Shown here one piece after another: positions 5,693-7,287 of a stretch of DNA of 7,287 bases. The notes under the pieces are model-generated. The model worked only from the letters and a program-made list of their open reading frames with translations. It searched no databases and was not told the origin of the DNA. The stretch's first letter is position 1; the number at the start of each line of letters is the position of its first letter. Source of the stretch: Oxalobacteraceae bacterium UBA6018 (GTDB lineage Bacteria; Pseudomonadota; Gammaproteobacteria; Burkholderiales; Burkholderiaceae_D); NCBI GenBank assembly GCA_002428015.1, contig DIZW01000077.1:3665-10951 (forward strand), read 5' to 3'. The position numbers were made by a program, and so were the translations under genes.

Positions 5693-7237
5693 ATGAACTG
5701 GACCGATGGATACGCCTCGGATATTCCCTATACCGCCGGCTATTATGGTGAGCAAAGGCCGATCCTGCTCAATTTTGTCTGCATGCTCCAGGGCTTCGAG
5801 CCTGTCGATCTGGCGCAGGGATTCACCTATTGCGAATTGGGCTTCGGCCGTGGCTTGACGGCCAACGTGCTGGCCGCCGCCTACCCCAAGGGCCAGTTCT
5901 ACGCCGCCGATTTCAATCCCGGCCACGTCAGCGGCGCGCGCGCGCTGGCCAACAGCGCGCGGCTCGACAATCTACACCTGTTGGAGGCGAGCTTCGAGGA
6001 GCTCGCCGCCGGCGGCGAAGGCGCGCTGCCCCAGTTCGATTTCATCACCTTGCACGGCATTTATACCTGGGTGAACGCCGACAACCAGGCCCATATCGCG
6101 GCCTTCATCAAGCGCTACCTGAAGCCGGGCGGGGTGGTCTATGTCAGCTACAACGCCATGCCCGGCTGGACCGACGCCCTGCCCATGCAAAGGCTGCTGT
6201 GGCAATATGCCCAGGCCCATCCGGGCGGCAGCGAGGCCCAGATCAGGGGCGCCGGCAAGCTCATGGCGCAGATGGCCGAGCTCAAGGCCGGCTATTTCCT
6301 GGCCCACCCCGAACTGCAGGCACGCGTGCAAGATCTGCGGGAGGGCAATAGCCACTATCTCGTGCACGAATACATGCACAAGCACTGGCAGCCCGTGTAC
6401 CACGCCGACGTGGTGGAGCGCTTGGCCGGGGCCAAGCTGGACTACGTCGGTTCGGCCGACTTGCCGCTCAATTACCTGCCCATGTTCCTCGACGAAGCCA
6501 GGCTGGCCCTGCTCGCGGGCACGGCCGATCCCGTGCTGCGCGAGACGATGAAGGACTGCTTCTTCAACACGCGTTTCCGCAAGGACGTGTTCGTGCGCGG
6601 CGCGCGCAAGATGTCGCTGCCGCGCCAGATGGAGGTGCTCGGCGCGATGCGCTTGAGCCTGACCGTGGAGCGTAGCGCCGCCAACCTCACCATCAAGCTG
6701 CCATATGGCGAAGTGCGCGGCAAGGCCGAGGTGTACGAGCCGGTGCTGGATGCCCTGGCCGACGGTCCGCGCAGCCTGAGTGAACTGCGCGCCGTGCCTG
6801 GACTCGCAGGCCTGGCCCCCTCCGGTTTCGCCGAAGCCGCCAGCCTGCTGTCGGCCTCGGGCCAGGTGGCGCTCAGCCTGCCCGCGGCCGCCGCGGCCGA
6901 CACGGCGCCGGCGCGGCGCCTGAACCGCGCCATCGCGCACCTGGCCCGCTACTCGGCCGACCATGGCGCGCTGTGCGCCCCGCTGCTAGGCGGCGGCCTG
7001 CCCTGCAGCCAGGTCGATCTGCTGGCCTATGACGCGCTGGCGCGGACCGACCAGGTCCCCACGGCGGAGGCGCTGGCGCGCAGCCTGTGGCCCATCCTGG
7101 CGTCCCAGGGCCGCTGCATGCAGCGCAACGGCCAGAACCTGGCGACCGAGGCCGATAACCTGGAGGAGCTGCGGCTGGCGCTGCAGCGGGTCATCGAGAC
7201 CCGGCTCCCCGTCTGGCGCGGCCTGGGCCTCATGTAG
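5693..7237 (+). CDS. SAM-dependent methyltransferase with methyltransferase regulatory domain (PKMT-like)
   Basis: The protein is 514 aa. The ATG at 5693 follows AAGGA (5684-5688) and lies 26 nt after the preceding stop. The N-terminal class I fold shows motif I ELGFGRG (48-54), an acidic residue D73 at the end of the second strand for the ribose of SAM, motif IV DFITLHGIYTWV (116-127), and LKPGGVVYVSYNAMPGW. A middle region with HEYMHKHWQPVYHADV (225-240) and YVGSADLPLNYLP fits the methyltransferase regulatory domain (PF10119). The last 200 residues (about 310-514) resemble the winged-helix-type C-terminus of the same family, ending LPVWRGLGLM. This three-part architecture is that of rickettsial protein-lysine methyltransferases that modify OmpB, so a protein-lysine substrate is a reasonable guess, but small-molecule methylation cannot be excluded. 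It is the third gene of the cluster; no further gene is seen before the window ends. Confidence 0.88.
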   Translation: MNWTDGYASDIPYTAGYYGEQRPILLNFVCMLQGFEPVDLAQGFTYCELGFGRGLTANVLAAAYPKGQFYAADFNPGHVSGARALANSARLDNLHLLEASFEELAAGGEGALPQFDFITLHGIYTWVNADNQAHIAAFIKRYLKPGGVVYVSYNAMPGWTDALPMQRLLWQYAQAHPGGSEAQIRGAGKLMAQMAELKAGYFLAHPELQARVQDLREGNSHYLVHEYMHKHWQPVYHADVVERLAGAKLDYVGSADLPLNYLPMFLDEARLALLAGTADPVLRETMKDCFFNTRFRKDVFVRGARKMSLPRQMEVLGAMRLSLTVERSAANLTIKLPYGEVRGKAEVYEPVLDALADGPRSLSELRAVPGLAGLAPSGFAEAASLLSASGQVALSLPAAAAADTAPARRLNRAIAHLARYSADHGALCAPLLGGGLPCSQVDLLAYDALARTDQVPTAEALARSLWPILASQGRCMQRNGQNLATEADNLEELRLALQRVIETRLPVWRGLGLM

Positions 7238-7287
7238 CGGCCCGGCTGGCGCGCGAGCGGTTTCTCAGGCCAACCAGAGGCCGTGGC
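7238..7287. other. Window end, nothing recognised
   Basis: These 50 bases after the methyltransferase stop hold no start codon with a ribosome site and no hairpin with a T-run. Whether the operon continues cannot be judged. Confidence 0.4.

Noticed and set aside
1..7287. CRISPR array, tRNA, rRNA, insertion sequence or prophage attachment site
   Set aside because: I saw no regularly spaced repeats beyond the 11-bp pair at the edge, no cloverleaf-like segment, no transposase or integrase reading frame and no terminal inverted repeats with target duplications.

Overview
The window is about 7.3 kb of GC-rich DNA from a Gram-negative bacterium. All genes I can support are on the + strand. The outer-membrane TonB-dependent receptor belongs to the Xanthomonas/Caulobacter-type subfamily. 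With the codon bias and the overall gene style, this suggests a Gram-negative organism rich in carbohydrate-scavenging receptors. My best guess is an Oxalobacteraceae betaproteobacterium of the Massilia/Duganella kind, with Xanthomonadaceae as an alternative. This is inference; no rRNA or marker gene is present.

Layout. Positions 1-411 are a non-coding upstream region. It holds an 11-bp tandem repeat at the extreme left edge, a 7-bp inverted repeat (218-237), a good sigma70-type promoter (284-313) and a 20-bp near-perfect palindrome of LacI-family operator type (315-334) over the expected transcription start. Positions 412-3471 encode a 1019-aa TonB-dependent receptor with signal peptide, plug and C-terminal Phe. 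Positions 3472-3689 hold two hairpins, one of them a textbook rho-independent terminator, then a perfect 11-bp inverted repeat and a TATAAT -10 box. Positions 3690-4613 encode a 307-aa PfkB-family sugar kinase. Positions 4614-4719 are a short gap with no convincing promoter or terminator. Positions 4720-7237 are a tight three-gene cluster: a 225-aa 2OG-Fe(II)-oxygenase-like protein, a 90-aa protein of unknown function that starts inside the stop codon of the oxygenase gene (ATGA overlap), and a 514-aa SAM-dependent methyltransferase with a regulatory domain of the type found in rickettsial protein-lysine methyltransferases. The last 50 bases hold nothing recognisable.

How the parts may work together. 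The first half looks like a carbohydrate uptake and activation unit: a receptor brings a sugar or oligosaccharide across the outer membrane under control of a LacI-type repressor, and a cytoplasmic PfkB kinase phosphorylates a sugar. The kinase has its own promoter behind a terminator, so it is not simply co-transcribed, although a poor operator-like match overlaps its -10 box. The second half is a separate candidate system. An oxygenase-like fold with apparently altered active-site residues, a small translationally coupled protein and a protein-methyltransferase-like enzyme may form a modification module. Its substrate cannot be read from the sequence, and it is the most likely place in this window for undescribed biology.
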